Shown piece after piece: positions 26,443-36,274 of a stretch of DNA of 64,000 nt. This DNA comes from Shewanella xiamenensis (GTDB lineage: Bacteria; Pseudomonadota; Gammaproteobacteria; Enterobacterales; Shewanellaceae). The notes below the pieces were generated by a model. It was not told the origin of the DNA. It saw only the letters and a program-made list of their open reading frames with translations, and ran no database searches. Made by a program: the position numbers and the translations under genes. The stretch lies in assembly GCF_014647135.1 (NCBI RefSeq), contig NZ_BMOP01000003.1, positions 292,963-356,962 of the forward strand, given 5' to 3'. Numbering within the stretch: position 1 is the first letter of the stretch; every line of letters begins with the position of its first letter.

Positions 26443-28971
26443 CTATGACTGAGATAAACCTAAGGTTTTCTTCTTGGTATATTTTGTCGGTAGCGTATTG
26501 GCAGGGTCGTCCGGCCACAGGTGTTTAGGGTAACGCCCACGCATTTCTTTTTTCACTTCAACATAGGGCCCTTGCCAAAAACTGGCGAGATCTGCCGTCA
26601 GTGCCAAAGGGCGCTGCGCCGGAGACAGCAACTCCATCGTCACCTTCAGCTTACCTTGGGCTAGTAGCGGGCTGTCAGCCATACCAAAGGTTTCCTGCAA
26701 GCGAACCCGCAGTAAGGCGCGACCCGAAGTCTCGTAAACTATGGGCGCGAAAGTGCCCGTGGCTAAAGGCCATGAGGTCGGCAACAGTGAATCAAGCGCC
26801 TGCTGCTGCGACCAACTCAATTGATTCATCACTAAACTAAAGCAATCGAGTTTTTGTAATTGCGGCAGATTATTCACATTTTCAAGGTAAGGCGCCAGCC
26901 ATGTTTCAAGGTTTGCCAGCAGCGCGGCATCGCTCATATCCGGCCAATCAGCATTCGGATCTAACTCACGCGCTAAATGCAATCGCGCTTGAAACTGCGC
27001 TAAGTTAGCGTTCCAATTAAGAATTTGTAAGCCTTGCTGACGGATATAACTCACTAATGCCGCCACAATTTGGCCGCGATTCGGATTAGGGATAGCCTCT
27101 GATTTCAATAAAATCTGCCCGACTTTTGCTTGCCGCTCAGCAACAGCGCGACCTTTGGTTTCATCCCAACCGCACAGCTCATGAGTATCAACCAAGTCGA
27201 CCAACTCATGCTCAAATAGGCTCGGTTGTAACGGACAAGCTAAATAGATCCGCCCAGCATTTTTACCTTCGGTTTCTTGAAAATCAGCCACCACCAGCCA
27301 AGGCGTTTGCGCTAAGGCATCTTCGGCGTTGAGCACCACACCCGTTCCATTGGCCAATTGATAACCCTCAACGCCACGGGATTTGGCAATGCGGTCGGGA
27401 TACGCCAGCGCCAACAGCAAACCAACATCCTGATGATGGGCATGGGAAGCGATGGCCACTAAATCGGCCTGAGAGAATTGCTTATCTAGCGCCAGCTTTT
27501 TAAGCCATTGCTTGGCCTGCTGCCCCGCACTGCCTTGGGTGGCAAAATGCAAGTAATTCATGATATCTGCGCCTTTGCGTGGCAATCCCCGCGCCTCTAA
27601 AATGCCCGCGAGCAGGCAGGCCAAGGCCGCAAGTTCTGTAGAATGGGATTTAGCAGCTAATAACATGTGCGCGAGGCGCGGATGACAGCCCAGCTCATAG
27701 GCGGCTTTACCATGCTGAGTGAGTTTGTTTTGCCCATCGACCACACCTAAGTGCTGCAGCAGTTGCCACGCCAGCGCTTCGTTCACGCTCGGCGGCGCTG
27801 TCAATAACAGCAAATCGCTGAAGGATTTTGCGCCCCAATAGGCACAGTCATGGGCCATTGAGACTAAGTCGGCTTGGCTGATTTCGGGCTCATCGGCTTT
27901 GAGCAGACGTTGATGCTCTTCTTGGCCCCATAATCGAATACACACGCCCGCCGCTAAACGGCCAGCGCGACCAGCACGTTGGGTTGCCGAAGCTTGGCTA
28001 ATACGTTTAAGGCTTAAGCGCGTGACCCCAGTTTTAGGGTTAAAACTCGCTTGGCGTTTATAGCCACTATCGATAACCAGCCCAATGCCTTCAATGGTGA
28101 GGCTCGACTCGGCAACGTTGGTGGAGAGCACTATTTTGCGCCTGCCACTATCGTCTGCCTTAATCGCCCTATCCTGTTCCTGCGCAGACAACTCGCCATA
28201 AAGCGGACAAATTGCCACACGGCTACCATCGAGGCGCTCCGCCAAATACTGCGCCACCCTGAGGATTTCCGCCTTACCGGGTAAAAACACCAGTATATCC
28301 TGCGGGCCACTATCCGTTATTGAGGCCGCACTATCCGTTATTGAGGTAGCACTATCGAGCACGGTGCGACTCAAATGATCGAGCCAATGCTGCTGGCCCG
28401 CGACAGCACGGTAGATGATTTCAACCGGAAAACTGCGCCCTTCACTCTTGAGCAGGGCTGCGTTTGGCATTAACTCACTGAGCGCAATGCCAGATAAGGT
28501 TGCCGACATGGCGAGGATTTTTAAGTCATCCCGCAGTGAGCTTTGCACTTCGAGAGCGAGGGCTAAACCAAGATCTGTGGTCAAATGTCGCTCGTGGATC
28601 TCATCGAAAATGATCATATCGATCCCCGTCAATTCAGGATCTTGCTGGATCATTCGGGTTAATATCCCTTCGGTAACGATCTCAAGCCGAGTCTCACCAC
28701 TGACCTTTGACTCACCGCGCACCCTAAAACCGACCTCTTGCCCTACCGCCTGCTGCCGACAACTGGCAATAAATTGCGCCACACTGCGGGCGGCCACACG
28801 TCGAGGTTCCAGCATTAAAATCCGCCCAGAAACCTCAGCCCAATCCAAGATAGCTAAAGGCAAGGCGGTGGATTTACCCGCGCCTGTGGGTGCCTCGAGG
28901 ATCACTTGGGCATGCGTTGCAAAGGCATCACGCAGAGATGGCAGTAAGGAATGAATAGGTAGATTGTTCAA
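26443..28971 (-). CDS. hrpB: ATP-dependent helicase HrpB (DExH family)
   Basis: This 842-residue helicase has Walker A APTGAGKST (27-35), the DEIH box (FDEIHERHL, about 120), SATLSG, and motif VI QRAGRAGR (about 330), then an HA2 domain and the HrpB-specific C-terminal domain (from about 500). Its cellular role is not well defined. The start is a TTG (28969-28971); there is no better ATG upstream, and MNNLPIHSLLPSLRDAF aligns with known N-termini. It carries a short Ser/Thr/Ile/Asp insertion made by a 21-bp tandem repeat near residue 220. Confidence 0.94.
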   Translation of the reverse strand: MNNLPIHSLLPSLRDAFATHAQVILEAPTGAGKSTALPLAILDWAEVSGRILMLEPRRVAARSVAQFIASCRQQAVGQEVGFRVRGESKVSGETRLEIVTEGILTRMIQQDPELTGIDMIIFDEIHERHLTTDLGLALALEVQSSLRDDLKILAMSATLSGIALSELMPNAALLKSEGRSFPVEIIYRAVAGQQHWLDHLSRTVLDSATSITDSAASITDSGPQDILVFLPGKAEILRVAQYLAERLDGSRVAICPLYGELSAQEQDRAIKADDSGRRKIVLSTNVAESSLTIEGIGLVIDSGYKRQASFNPKTGVTRLSLKRISQASATQRAGRAGRLAAGVCIRLWGQEEHQRLLKADEPEISQADLVSMAHDCAYWGAKSFSDLLLLTAPPSVNEALAWQLLQHLGVVDGQNKLTQHGKAAYELGCHPRLAHMLLAAKSHSTELAALACLLAGILEARGLPRKGADIMNYLHFATQGSAGQQAKQWLKKLALDKQFSQADLVAIASHAHHQDVGLLLALAYPDRIAKSRGVEGYQLANGTGVVLNAEDALAQTPWLVVADFQETEGKNAGRIYLACPLQPSLFEHELVDLVDTHELCGWDETKGRAVAERQAKVGQILLKSEAIPNPNRGQIVAALVSYIRQQGLQILNWNANLAQFQARLHLARELDPNADWPDMSDAALLANLETWLAPYLENVNNLPQLQKLDCFSLVMNQLSWSQQQALDSLLPTSWPLATGTFAPIVYETSGRALLRVRLQETFGMADSPLLAQGKLKVTMELLSPAQRPLALTADLASFWQGPYVEVKKEMRGRYPKHLWPDDPANTLPTKYTKKKTLGLSQS
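28308..28350. repeat. 21-bp in-frame tandem repeat inside hrpB
   Basis: CACTATCCGTTATTGAGG occurs at 28308 and again 21 bp later, with a third partial copy CACTATCGAG. It codes for SITDSAA-SITDSGP between the two helicase lobes. The length is a multiple of three, so the frame is kept. Confidence 0.9.
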
Positions 28972-29080
28972 TGCAACAGTATCAACAGGGAAAAATAATG
29001 TGGCAGTTTAACATAGGCCTTAGGCAGTGTCCCTCCCGCAGCCTCTGCTTTGATATGTCGCAGTTTGGCATTGGCTTGCT

Positions 29081-29118
29081 AAAAATAGCATCGCCCCGAC
29101 AGCAAGGCTCTCGGGGCG
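29081..29118 (-). terminator. Intrinsic terminator of the copper receptor gene
   Basis: CGCCCCGA and TCGGGGCG form an 8-bp GC-rich stem (29092-29118), and the minus strand continues GATGCTATTTTT. It lies 23 bp after the receptor stop codon. Confidence 0.8.
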
Positions 29119-29140
29119 CTAATAGCACAAATAAGCCGAG

Positions 29141-31147
29141 TTAGAACTGATAGGTCAGCTTAGCCCAGAGATTACGCCCCGGCTCGTTGACCCTGAACAT
29201 GGCCTCACTGCCAGGCAGATCATTACCCGTACCGGCCTTACTCACATGCTCTGCGTAGGTTGCATCAAACAGGTTTTCGACACCGAAGATAAAGGATAAA
29301 TCCTTGCTGTATGACCAAGAAGCATTGAGTGCCAAGGTACCAAAGCCACTACTTGGGCCTAAGTCTTGGCCCACGATGTTGCCATGGCCTAAGGTATAAC
29401 GATCCTGCGATGCAACTAGCCGCCACTGCGCCGCCATTGTCCAAGCTTGCCATTGATAATTAACAATTAATCTTGCCTCTAACGGCGATATTTGCCCAAG
29501 TGCGACCTTGTCGGTATCGTTTTCACCATGGGTATAACTTAAGGTAAGTTGAGTCGACCATTGCTCATTAAGCGCATAGTCTAGGCTTGCTTCGCCACCG
29601 AATAAGCTGGCATCAATATTACGGGCTACCGTGGTGTTGCTGGTCGAATCAATCAAAATATAGTCATTAATCTCACCGAAAAAGAGTGACACTGACGCTT
29701 CAACCGGACCTTGGTAAATCCAGCCTATATCAAATTGATTGGTCGTTTCAGCCTTAAGATCAAAGGCTTTCTGTGCGGGATTATCGGCGCTAGCCTTCAT
29801 GATCTCCCAATAGTCTGGCACGCGTTGCGCCGAGCCAAATCCAGCATAGTATTGATGAGCATCGAGTTGATATTCATAACGCACATAACCGCTGTAGAGG
29901 GTATCCTCCCGCTCACCCTGCTGGGCGATTAACAATTCACTATCCCAGCGATCAACTCTCAGTCCAGCGTGCAAACTACTATTACCTGAACCTTGGTTAT
30001 CAAAGCCGTAACGGGATTCGGCAAACAGGCCATAGTTTTTATAGCGCATATCTTCCTTAAACGGCTTATTGAGTAAGTCGTCTAAGCCAACATCGCCGGG
30101 CGCCATACTGCGGCCATCATGCGCGCTAGACATATAATCCAGCCCCAATGTTAATTCGAGGCCATCGAGCGGGGTTAAATCAAACCAAAGATGACCACCG
30201 TCGGTCATCCGACGCACATTCGAGCCAGAATTCACCCCTTCATCAAATCGGTCCATAATATGGTCGTTCTTATTGCTAAAGGCTTGTAACTCGACTGCGG
30301 CCAGCCAGGTCGACTCAAACTCATGTTGTATGAGCACCGCCGCATCACGGTTATCAATTTGGCGAGCCTTATTTAATCTGTCGGCATACTCTGCCTCACC
30401 GCTCGACTCACCGTAAGCTAACTCCACAACGGTACGCTCAGTAGGTGTCCAACCTAGGGCAAGATTGGCGTTTTGGCGGTCATAACTGGATTGCACCTTA
30501 TTGCCATTGCCGTCCTGATAATGATCACTACTCGATTGATTAATATCAAAATCAAGGTAGTAATTCTTATCACCGGCACTCAACTCCACCATGGCATCTC
30601 GTCTATCAAAACTGCCACCCGTCGCACTGGCACGCCCTTCAAGATCCGCTTGATTAAAACGATGGCGGTTTTTCTCAAACAGAATTGTGCCCGCGGTGCC
30701 GACAGGGCCATATTTCACCGTCTGCGGGCCTTTAATAACCGTTATCTGATCGTAAGTTTCGGGATAAATATAATTGGTTGGCGGATCCATACGTCCACCA
30801 CAGGCACCATACACATGCTGGCCATCGTCAACGATGTTTAAGCGCGAACCACCCAAGCCACGAAACATCGGATCGCCGCCAGAGCCGCCTTTACGGGTGA
30901 TATTAAATCCCGGAATCGTGCGTAAAAACCCTGAGCCATCATAGGCGGGTAATGGCAATCGATTTTGTTTGGGATCACTCACTAAGTGTACTGGCTGACG
31001 CATCACATCAGCGGTAACCAGCAGATAATCTTTACATTTTTGGTCATCACCACAGTCGGTCGCCTCAGCAGACCAAGCCAGTTGAGGCGCAGCAGTGCCT
31101 AAAACACCCGCTAAAATAAGCGCTAATTTGATAGGTTGATACGGCAT
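29141..31147 (-). CDS. TonB-dependent outer-membrane copper receptor (OprC/NosA type)
   Basis: This 668-residue receptor has a signal peptide (about 1-26), a plug domain (about 45-165; IPGFNITRKGGSGGDPMFRG and VIKGPQTVKYGP) and a 22-strand barrel ending in Phe. The copper-ligand pattern described for OprC, CxxxM plus HxM, is present as C116-G-G-R-M120 and H296-I-M298. Cys32 and Cys38 may form the N-terminal disulfide. It would bring copper into the periplasm, for example for cytochrome oxidase or nitrous oxide reductase. AGGGGA precedes the ATG by 5 bases. It is monocistronic. Confidence 0.92.
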   Translation of the reverse strand: MPYQPIKLALILAGVLGTAAPQLAWSAEATDCGDDQKCKDYLLVTADVMRQPVHLVSDPKQNRLPLPAYDGSGFLRTIPGFNITRKGGSGGDPMFRGLGGSRLNIVDDGQHVYGACGGRMDPPTNYIYPETYDQITVIKGPQTVKYGPVGTAGTILFEKNRHRFNQADLEGRASATGGSFDRRDAMVELSAGDKNYYLDFDINQSSSDHYQDGNGNKVQSSYDRQNANLALGWTPTERTVVELAYGESSGEAEYADRLNKARQIDNRDAAVLIQHEFESTWLAAVELQAFSNKNDHIMDRFDEGVNSGSNVRRMTDGGHLWFDLTPLDGLELTLGLDYMSSAHDGRSMAPGDVGLDDLLNKPFKEDMRYKNYGLFAESRYGFDNQGSGNSSLHAGLRVDRWDSELLIAQQGEREDTLYSGYVRYEYQLDAHQYYAGFGSAQRVPDYWEIMKASADNPAQKAFDLKAETTNQFDIGWIYQGPVEASVSLFFGEINDYILIDSTSNTTVARNIDASLFGGEASLDYALNEQWSTQLTLSYTHGENDTDKVALGQISPLEARLIVNYQWQAWTMAAQWRLVASQDRYTLGHGNIVGQDLGPSSGFGTLALNASWSYSKDLSFIFGVENLFDATYAEHVSKAGTGNDLPGSEAMFRVNEPGRNLWAKLTYQF

Positions 31148-31353
31148 GACATTCCCCTACATATTGTTTTTAATGATTTTTGTGGGGGTATTGTTATGAC
31201 TGGTGATATAAGTGCAATCAAAACTCGGCTTGGCGCGACAATCTGTCGCAGCCTAAGTTGCATGGGCTCACATTAAGGTAAATAGTGATAAATGAGTCAC
31301 TTACAAATTAAGAATTGCAGAAGTATAAAAACTCACATGAAGGATAACTGCCG

Positions 31354-33540
31354 TTACAGCAGCCAAGGCTCGGCCAATCCAGAGGTTAATGTTAGCAATG
31401 GCGCGGGTTTATTAATCGCATAACCTTGAGCATAATCCACTCCTAAGCTCTTTAATTTTAAACCAATTTCTGTCGATTCAACAAACTCGGCTACCACATC
31501 AAATCCCATATCTTGTCCGAGCTGACAGATGGCTTTGATGATTGCTTGATCCGCATCATCGTCACACAGGTTGATAACAAACTGACCATCGATTTTGACG
31601 TAATCCACATTTAAACGTTTTAGATAAGCGAAACTTGAAAATCCCGCACCAAAGTCATCCAGTGCGAGCTGGCAATTTAATGGCCTAAGCACTTCAATCA
31701 ATTTAGTTGCTTGATCTAATTGGCTTACGGCGGCGGTTTCGGTGATCTCAATGCAGAGTTTATCCACCAACTCAGGTTCAGTCATTAGCCGCATTTCAAG
31801 CCAATTCATAAACTCGCTATCACCCAAAGACGTCGCCGAAAGGTTGACGGATACCAGCCCCAATTGCTGCCAAATCGCTAAATGGCTACTCCCCCACTTC
31901 AGTAGATTATCAATGACCCACAAGTCGACTTTGGCGGCCAAGTTATAACGCTCAGCGGCAGGTAGGAAAATTGCTGGCGAAACAATGTTGCCATTGGGCT
32001 GCACCATACGGAGCAGCACTTCTAAATGTAATCCTGGCTCTTCGCAATTTAGTGGTGCAATACTTTGAAAATAAAGCTCAAATTGATTTAACGCGAGGGC
32101 ACTAACAATATCTACCGAGGCCATCATTTCAGTGTAAAGACGAGTCATTTTAGGATCTTTAGCACTGTATAAATGCCAGCCATTTCGCCCCTTATCTTTG
32201 GCGAGTCGACAGGCCGCATCAGCATGACTCATCACGGTATAAATATCAGAGGCCGACCTGTCGAACTTAGCTATCCCCATACTGACGCTAACATTGTGGC
32301 AGCGGTTTTCCCAGATAAATTCGTGGGTTGCTAACTGAGTACAAATCCGCTTAGCAATATGCTGCGCCGAATCTACATTGCAGTAATGCATTAAAATACC
32401 GAACTCATCACCACCAAGCCGAGCAACGATATCGCCCTTGCGCACCAGTTGTTTAAGCCGCAATGTTAACTGGCACAGTAACTTATCCCCCGCTTGATGA
32501 CCGCTAACATTGTTGATCACTTGAAATTGATCGACATCGATAAAGGCAACACAGGTAGGCATATCATCTTTGCTATGCAGCAAATTATCGAGTAATGCCT
32601 CAAAGTGCAGCCGATTGGGCAATCCGGTAAGAGCATCGTAGTTAGCATGAAAAGAGAGCTCATCGGCCAGCCGATACTTTTCACTCACATCTTCGGCAAT
32701 CATAACCAGGGTGTCCTTATCACCGTGGATCTGACTAAAACTGAGCCTTAACCACTCTAATTGATGCAGCGATTTAAGCGGCAATTCGCACCAAGCTTGC
32801 CCTAATACGCCTTCACGCACCATATGCAACGTATCGGAGAGCATCGCGTGCTCTTCATCGCGCACCATGCTGAATAAATCGTATCCATGCTGCACTGGCA
32901 AGGTTTGCAGCGCCACTTTATTCAGCATCGTCAGTTGATTTTGTTTATCCAGCAAAGCACAAGCCAAGGGCAATTGATTAAAGACTTCGCGATATTTGTT
33001 TTCACTCGCTAACATATCATGGGCGATACGAGTCAGCTCCATCGCCGAACCAATCATCACAGCCGCATGTTGAAACTCCTGAATAAACTCCTCGGTCCAC
33101 TCACAGCATTCGGAGCAATTTACCGCCCCAAGGGCAATACGGGTTTCTCCAAATACGACGGGGGGTAACACCAGTAGACTTTTGACATCCCAATCCCGTA
33201 ACAATGCCCGCTCCGCCTGAGCTTCTGGCGGTAATGTATTCACATCGGGTAGATTCAGCAGCTTGGGGTTTCTCACAAGGGAGCGAAAAAAAGGCATACG
33301 CGCAAGCGGCCAAACGCGAGTCTGCTGGCCCTGGCTAAATTGCGGTTTTAAATACAAATTACGGGTGCGTAAATGGTCGAGGGATAAACTCCCCGTTAGC
33401 ACAAACACCCCATCACAGTGCAACTGAAGTGTAATCGCCTCTAATGCTCTATCAACATTTTGCTCTAGGGTTTCTAGCGGCGTTTCGCTAAAAATCGTCA
33501 CTAATGCCTGTTGGAGTGAATTTGCTAAACCATCTGACAT
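31354..33540 (-). CDS. GAF-PAS-GGDEF-EAL cyclic-di-GMP signalling protein
   Basis: This 728-residue soluble protein has a GAF-like domain (about 25-170), a PAS-like domain (about 185-295), and a GGDEF domain with intact GGDEF (376-380) and product-inhibition site R367-K-G-D370. Its EAL domain (about 485-725) reads EVL at 507-509 but keeps VNLSA, IEITE, DDFGAGFSS, VKIDG and the late Glu/Gln residues. Both synthesis and breakdown of cyclic-di-GMP look possible. It has no membrane segment, so it is probably a cytoplasmic sensor. It is monocistronic; the start ATG has AGGAA about 10 bases upstream. Confidence 0.9.
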   Translation of the reverse strand: MSDGLANSLQQALVTIFSETPLETLEQNVDRALEAITLQLHCDGVFVLTGSLSLDHLRTRNLYLKPQFSQGQQTRVWPLARMPFFRSLVRNPKLLNLPDVNTLPPEAQAERALLRDWDVKSLLVLPPVVFGETRIALGAVNCSECCEWTEEFIQEFQHAAVMIGSAMELTRIAHDMLASENKYREVFNQLPLACALLDKQNQLTMLNKVALQTLPVQHGYDLFSMVRDEEHAMLSDTLHMVREGVLGQAWCELPLKSLHQLEWLRLSFSQIHGDKDTLVMIAEDVSEKYRLADELSFHANYDALTGLPNRLHFEALLDNLLHSKDDMPTCVAFIDVDQFQVINNVSGHQAGDKLLCQLTLRLKQLVRKGDIVARLGGDEFGILMHYCNVDSAQHIAKRICTQLATHEFIWENRCHNVSVSMGIAKFDRSASDIYTVMSHADAACRLAKDKGRNGWHLYSAKDPKMTRLYTEMMASVDIVSALALNQFELYFQSIAPLNCEEPGLHLEVLLRMVQPNGNIVSPAIFLPAAERYNLAAKVDLWVIDNLLKWGSSHLAIWQQLGLVSVNLSATSLGDSEFMNWLEMRLMTEPELVDKLCIEITETAAVSQLDQATKLIEVLRPLNCQLALDDFGAGFSSFAYLKRLNVDYVKIDGQFVINLCDDDADQAIIKAICQLGQDMGFDVVAEFVESTEIGLKLKSLGVDYAQGYAINKPAPLLTLTSGLAEPWLL

Positions 33541-33711
33541 GAAAAGGGATTTCCTTACCTACAATTCCATTTAAGGTATTATTGCTACACTTCCCAGAAA
33601 CAAATTCAAGTCATCGAAAGCCGATGATGAATAATGACCACGGGCCTTTCTGTATTACCAAACAAAAGCATAGCTTATGTTTGGCATTTGAGCAGGTAGC
33701 GGAGATAAAGA

Positions 33712-34287
33712 GTGTTACAACGACTATTTCTTGGATTCGCCCTTAATGAGACTCAACGCATGCCACTGCTGCAATTGCAGCAATGCTTAGCACAACAGTT
33801 AACGCCCCATGCAAAACCCGTAAGCAAAGCGAATTTTCATCTCACCCTCGCTTTTTTAGGCTTAGCCAATCAGTCTCAAAAGACACTGCTGCTCGAAGCC
33901 GTTGATAAACTGTATCGGCCACGATTTACTGTACAACTGGATAAGCTCGCCGTTTGGCCCAAGGCACAGGTATGTTGTTTAAAGGGAGATAGGGTTAGCC
34001 CTGCGTTGGCGTTATTGGCATCGCAGGCGCAAGATTTAGCGCAGCAGTTGCAATTGCATCAGAGCGAACATCCATTTCGACCGCATATCAGCTTGTTTAG
34101 AAAAGCCAAGTCATTGAGCATCTTTGATAACGAACTTCTCCTCAAAGATCTAGCGAATACACCAATAACTGAACTAACGCTCGCTCCCGAACAGCTTCAT
34201 TTGTACCTTTCTTCAAGCGGTAATCGTGGGATGGAATATCACATCTTACATTCTTGGCCGCTCGAACAGCCTGAATCCGCCCAATAA
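33712..34287 (+). CDS. thpR: RNA 2',3'-cyclic phosphodiesterase (LigT/ThpR)
   Basis: This 191-residue member of the 2H phosphoesterase family has its two signature motifs, H43-L-T-L and H125-I-S-L. These enzymes open 2',3'-cyclic phosphate ends of RNA. The start is GTG at 33712, with GGAGA 7 bases upstream. Length fits (E. coli about 176). It is divergent from the c-di-GMP protein gene and convergent with the Sel1 protein gene. Confidence 0.9.
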   Translation: MLQRLFLGFALNETQRMPLLQLQQCLAQQLTPHAKPVSKANFHLTLAFLGLANQSQKTLLLEAVDKLYRPRFTVQLDKLAVWPKAQVCCLKGDRVSPALALLASQAQDLAQQLQLHQSEHPFRPHISLFRKAKSLSIFDNELLLKDLANTPITELTLAPEQLHLYLSSSGNRGMEYHILHSWPLEQPESAQ

Positions 34288-34299
34288 ATAAAACGTCAG

Positions 34300-34330
34300 A
34301 AACAATCAGCCCGAGCATAGCTCGGGCTGA
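34300..34330. terminator. Terminator between convergent thpR and the Sel1-protein gene
   Basis: TCAGCCCGAG-CATAG-CTCGGGCTGA is a perfect 10-bp stem (34306-34330). The minus strand continues TTGTTTCTG, so it mainly serves the leftward gene; the plus side has only an A/T-rich tail. Confidence 0.75.
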
Positions 34331-34355
34331 TAAAGATAATAAAACACTAACGGGT

Positions 34356-35135
34356 TTAATCGAGCAAACGCAGTGTCTCACGGTAGGCGCGTTTCTGCTC
34401 ATAGCTATGTAAACGCTGCTTAAATTCATCGGTTTTAGTCGCTTCAGCCGTCATCTTCAAAGCTGCAATCGCTTTTTGCTGCGTCGAAACGGCTGCGCCA
34501 AAATCGCCCACTTCCGCATAGGCCGCGGCCAAATTGTCGAGATTAGTGGGATCGTTTTCGTTGACCTTAAGGAGCTGTAGAGATAACTGAAGCGCTTTAT
34601 TGCCATCACGGTATTCGGCCTCAGGGCAAGTTGCGAGAATCCAAGCCACATTGCCAAGGGCAATATCATCGCCAACACGGGAAAATTGCTCTACCGCTTT
34701 GCCGCAATTGCGCTTAACGCCATCACCACCCGAAGCGTAAATAAAGCCTAAACGAAACTGTGCCCAACGATTACCACGCTCCCCCATATCCTTATACCAA
34801 CGCTCGGCCACAGCTAAGTCTCGTTTAATCAATTGGCCTTCAAAGGAGAGATCAGCCAAAGTTTGCTGCGCCTTTTCGTGTTGTTGCTCGGCGGCGAGAG
34901 TTATCCAGTGCAGTCCTGATGGCACTTCTTGCTGCACATAACGTCCAGAGAGAAACATCAGTCCCAGTAAAAATTGCGCATCGGCATCACCTTGCTCCGC
35001 CTGAACTTGAATATGCACAAATTTACTCGCCGCAATTTCATTTGCGGGCTGCGGGATAGAAAATGCGTATGCAGCAGAACTTAATCCAACGGATAAAGTC
35101 AATCCTGCACCGAAAACCCATTGTCTGTATTTCAC
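34356..35135 (-). CDS. Periplasmic Sel1/TPR-repeat protein
   Basis: This 259-residue protein has a cleavable signal peptide (about 1-24, ending AAYA). Sel1-like repeats follow (GDADAQFLLGLMFLSGRYV, HEKAQQTLADLSFEG, NRWAQFRLGFIYASG), then a TPR-like C-terminal region (LDNLAAAYAEVGDFGAAV, about 200-225). Such proteins are scaffolds for protein contacts; the partner is unknown. The start codon is GTG, with GAGG 7 bases upstream. It is divergent from crp across 421 bp. Confidence 0.82.
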   Translation of the reverse strand: MKYRQWVFGAGLTLSVGLSSAAYAFSIPQPANEIAASKFVHIQVQAEQGDADAQFLLGLMFLSGRYVQQEVPSGLHWITLAAEQQHEKAQQTLADLSFEGQLIKRDLAVAERWYKDMGERGNRWAQFRLGFIYASGGDGVKRNCGKAVEQFSRVGDDIALGNVAWILATCPEAEYRDGNKALQLSLQLLKVNENDPTNLDNLAAAYAEVGDFGAAVSTQQKAIAALKMTAEATKTDEFKQRLHSYEQKRAYRETLRLLD

Positions 35136-35556
35136 GTGGTAACCTCTTCGAAAAACAACCGCGTCCCCAAGTTAGCCAGAATTAACCCCATAAGTCGAGT
35201 CTAAATAGGTTCAATTGACCTTAAATAAAGGGAAAAATCACCGCTGATTTTTAAATTGCTCGACTCACAATGTCAGGCCACTAAGGTTTACGATTATTTT
35301 ACTCACAAAAAACCCTTAAAAGCCTTTATAAGATGTGATTAACTCTACAGAGTTAAGTGAATCCAGTGAGTTTGACACCGATTTAGTTGACTAATATCAC
35401 TAAAGTAGCAAAATAAGCTCTAATTTTAGTTGGTTAATTGCATTTATTCACTCATTCTAAACTAAGATGTCCATCAAGTTTTTATGGGTGTAATTGACGT
35501 AAAATGCTTATTTAGAATATTCTTACTTTCGTTTTAATCAATCGAGGAACATCGAC
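35136..35556. other. Intergenic, 421 bp, between the Sel1 gene and crp
   Basis: This long AT-rich control region presumably serves both divergent genes. It contains one perfect palindrome (35339-35356) and a TTGACG at about 35497 that could be a -35 element for crp, without a convincing -10. No open frame was seen. Confidence 0.5.
35339..35356. promoter_or_regulatory. Palindromic operator candidate upstream of crp
   Basis: TTAACTCT-AC-AGAGTTAA is a perfect inverted repeat with 8-base arms, about 200 bp before crp. It overlaps a TGTGATTAACTCTACA sequence that matches only half of a CRP site. The binding protein is unknown. Confidence 0.45.
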
Positions 35557-36192
35557 ATGGCTCTGATTGGTAAGCCAAAACCGGACCCAACTTTGGAATG
35601 GTTTTTATCACACTGTCACATTCATAAGTATCCCGCTAAAAGCACCTTGATCCATGCTGGTGAAGACTCAGATACCCTTTATTACATCGTAAAAGGTTCT
35701 GTTGCGGTATTGATTAAAGATGAAGAAGGTAAGGAAATGATCCTATCTTATCTTAATCAAGGCGACTTTATCGGTGAGTTAGGATTGTTCGAAGAACAAG
35801 CTGAACGTACTGCTTGGGTTCGTGCAAAACAAGCATGTGAAATTGCTGAAATCTCTTACAAGAAGTTCAAGCAATTAATCCAAGTTAACCCCGAAATTCT
35901 GATGAAGCTTTCGGCTCAAATGGCATACCGCCTACAGAGCACTAGCCAGAAAGTCGGTAATTTAGCATTCCTCGATGTGGCAGGCCGTATTGCCCAAACA
36001 TTGTTGCATTTAGCAAAACAACCTGATGCCATGACTCACCCAGACGGCATGCAAATTAAGATCACTCGCCAAGAAATTGGTCAGATCGTTGGTTGTTCCC
36101 GCGAAACTGTGGGTCGTATCTTAAAGATGCTTGAAGAACAAAATCTCATTCAAGCACACGGTAAAACCATTGTGGTATATGGCACCCGTTAA
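35557..36192 (+). CDS. crp: cAMP receptor protein (CRP), global regulator
   Basis: This 211-residue protein is very close to E. coli CRP (210). It has the cyclic-nucleotide-binding domain (about 10-120; [22 protein letters not shown] is the phosphate-binding cassette), the dimer helix (about 110-138) and the helix-turn-helix ([22 protein letters not shown], about 168-190). In Shewanella CRP is known to control anaerobic respiration genes. AGGA precedes the ATG. It is monocistronic, followed by an intrinsic terminator. Confidence 0.98.
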   Translation: MALIGKPKPDPTLEWFLSHCHIHKYPAKSTLIHAGEDSDTLYYIVKGSVAVLIKDEEGKEMILSYLNQGDFIGELGLFEEQAERTAWVRAKQACEIAEISYKKFKQLIQVNPEILMKLSAQMAYRLQSTSQKVGNLAFLDVAGRIAQTLLHLAKQPDAMTHPDGMQIKITRQEIGQIVGCSRETVGRILKMLEEQNLIQAHGKTIVVYGTR

Positions 36193-36230
36193 GTTAGACT
36201 TCAGCTTGATTTAAGCCTGTTTCATTAAAG

Positions 36231-36260
36231 TGGCCTAGCATAAAATCTAGGCCATTTTTT
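36231..36260 (+). terminator. Intrinsic terminator of crp
   Basis: TGGCCTAG and CTAGGCCA form an 8-bp stem with an 8-base loop, followed by six T (36255-36260). Confidence 0.9.
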
Positions 36261-36274
36261 ATTGGGGAGCATAA

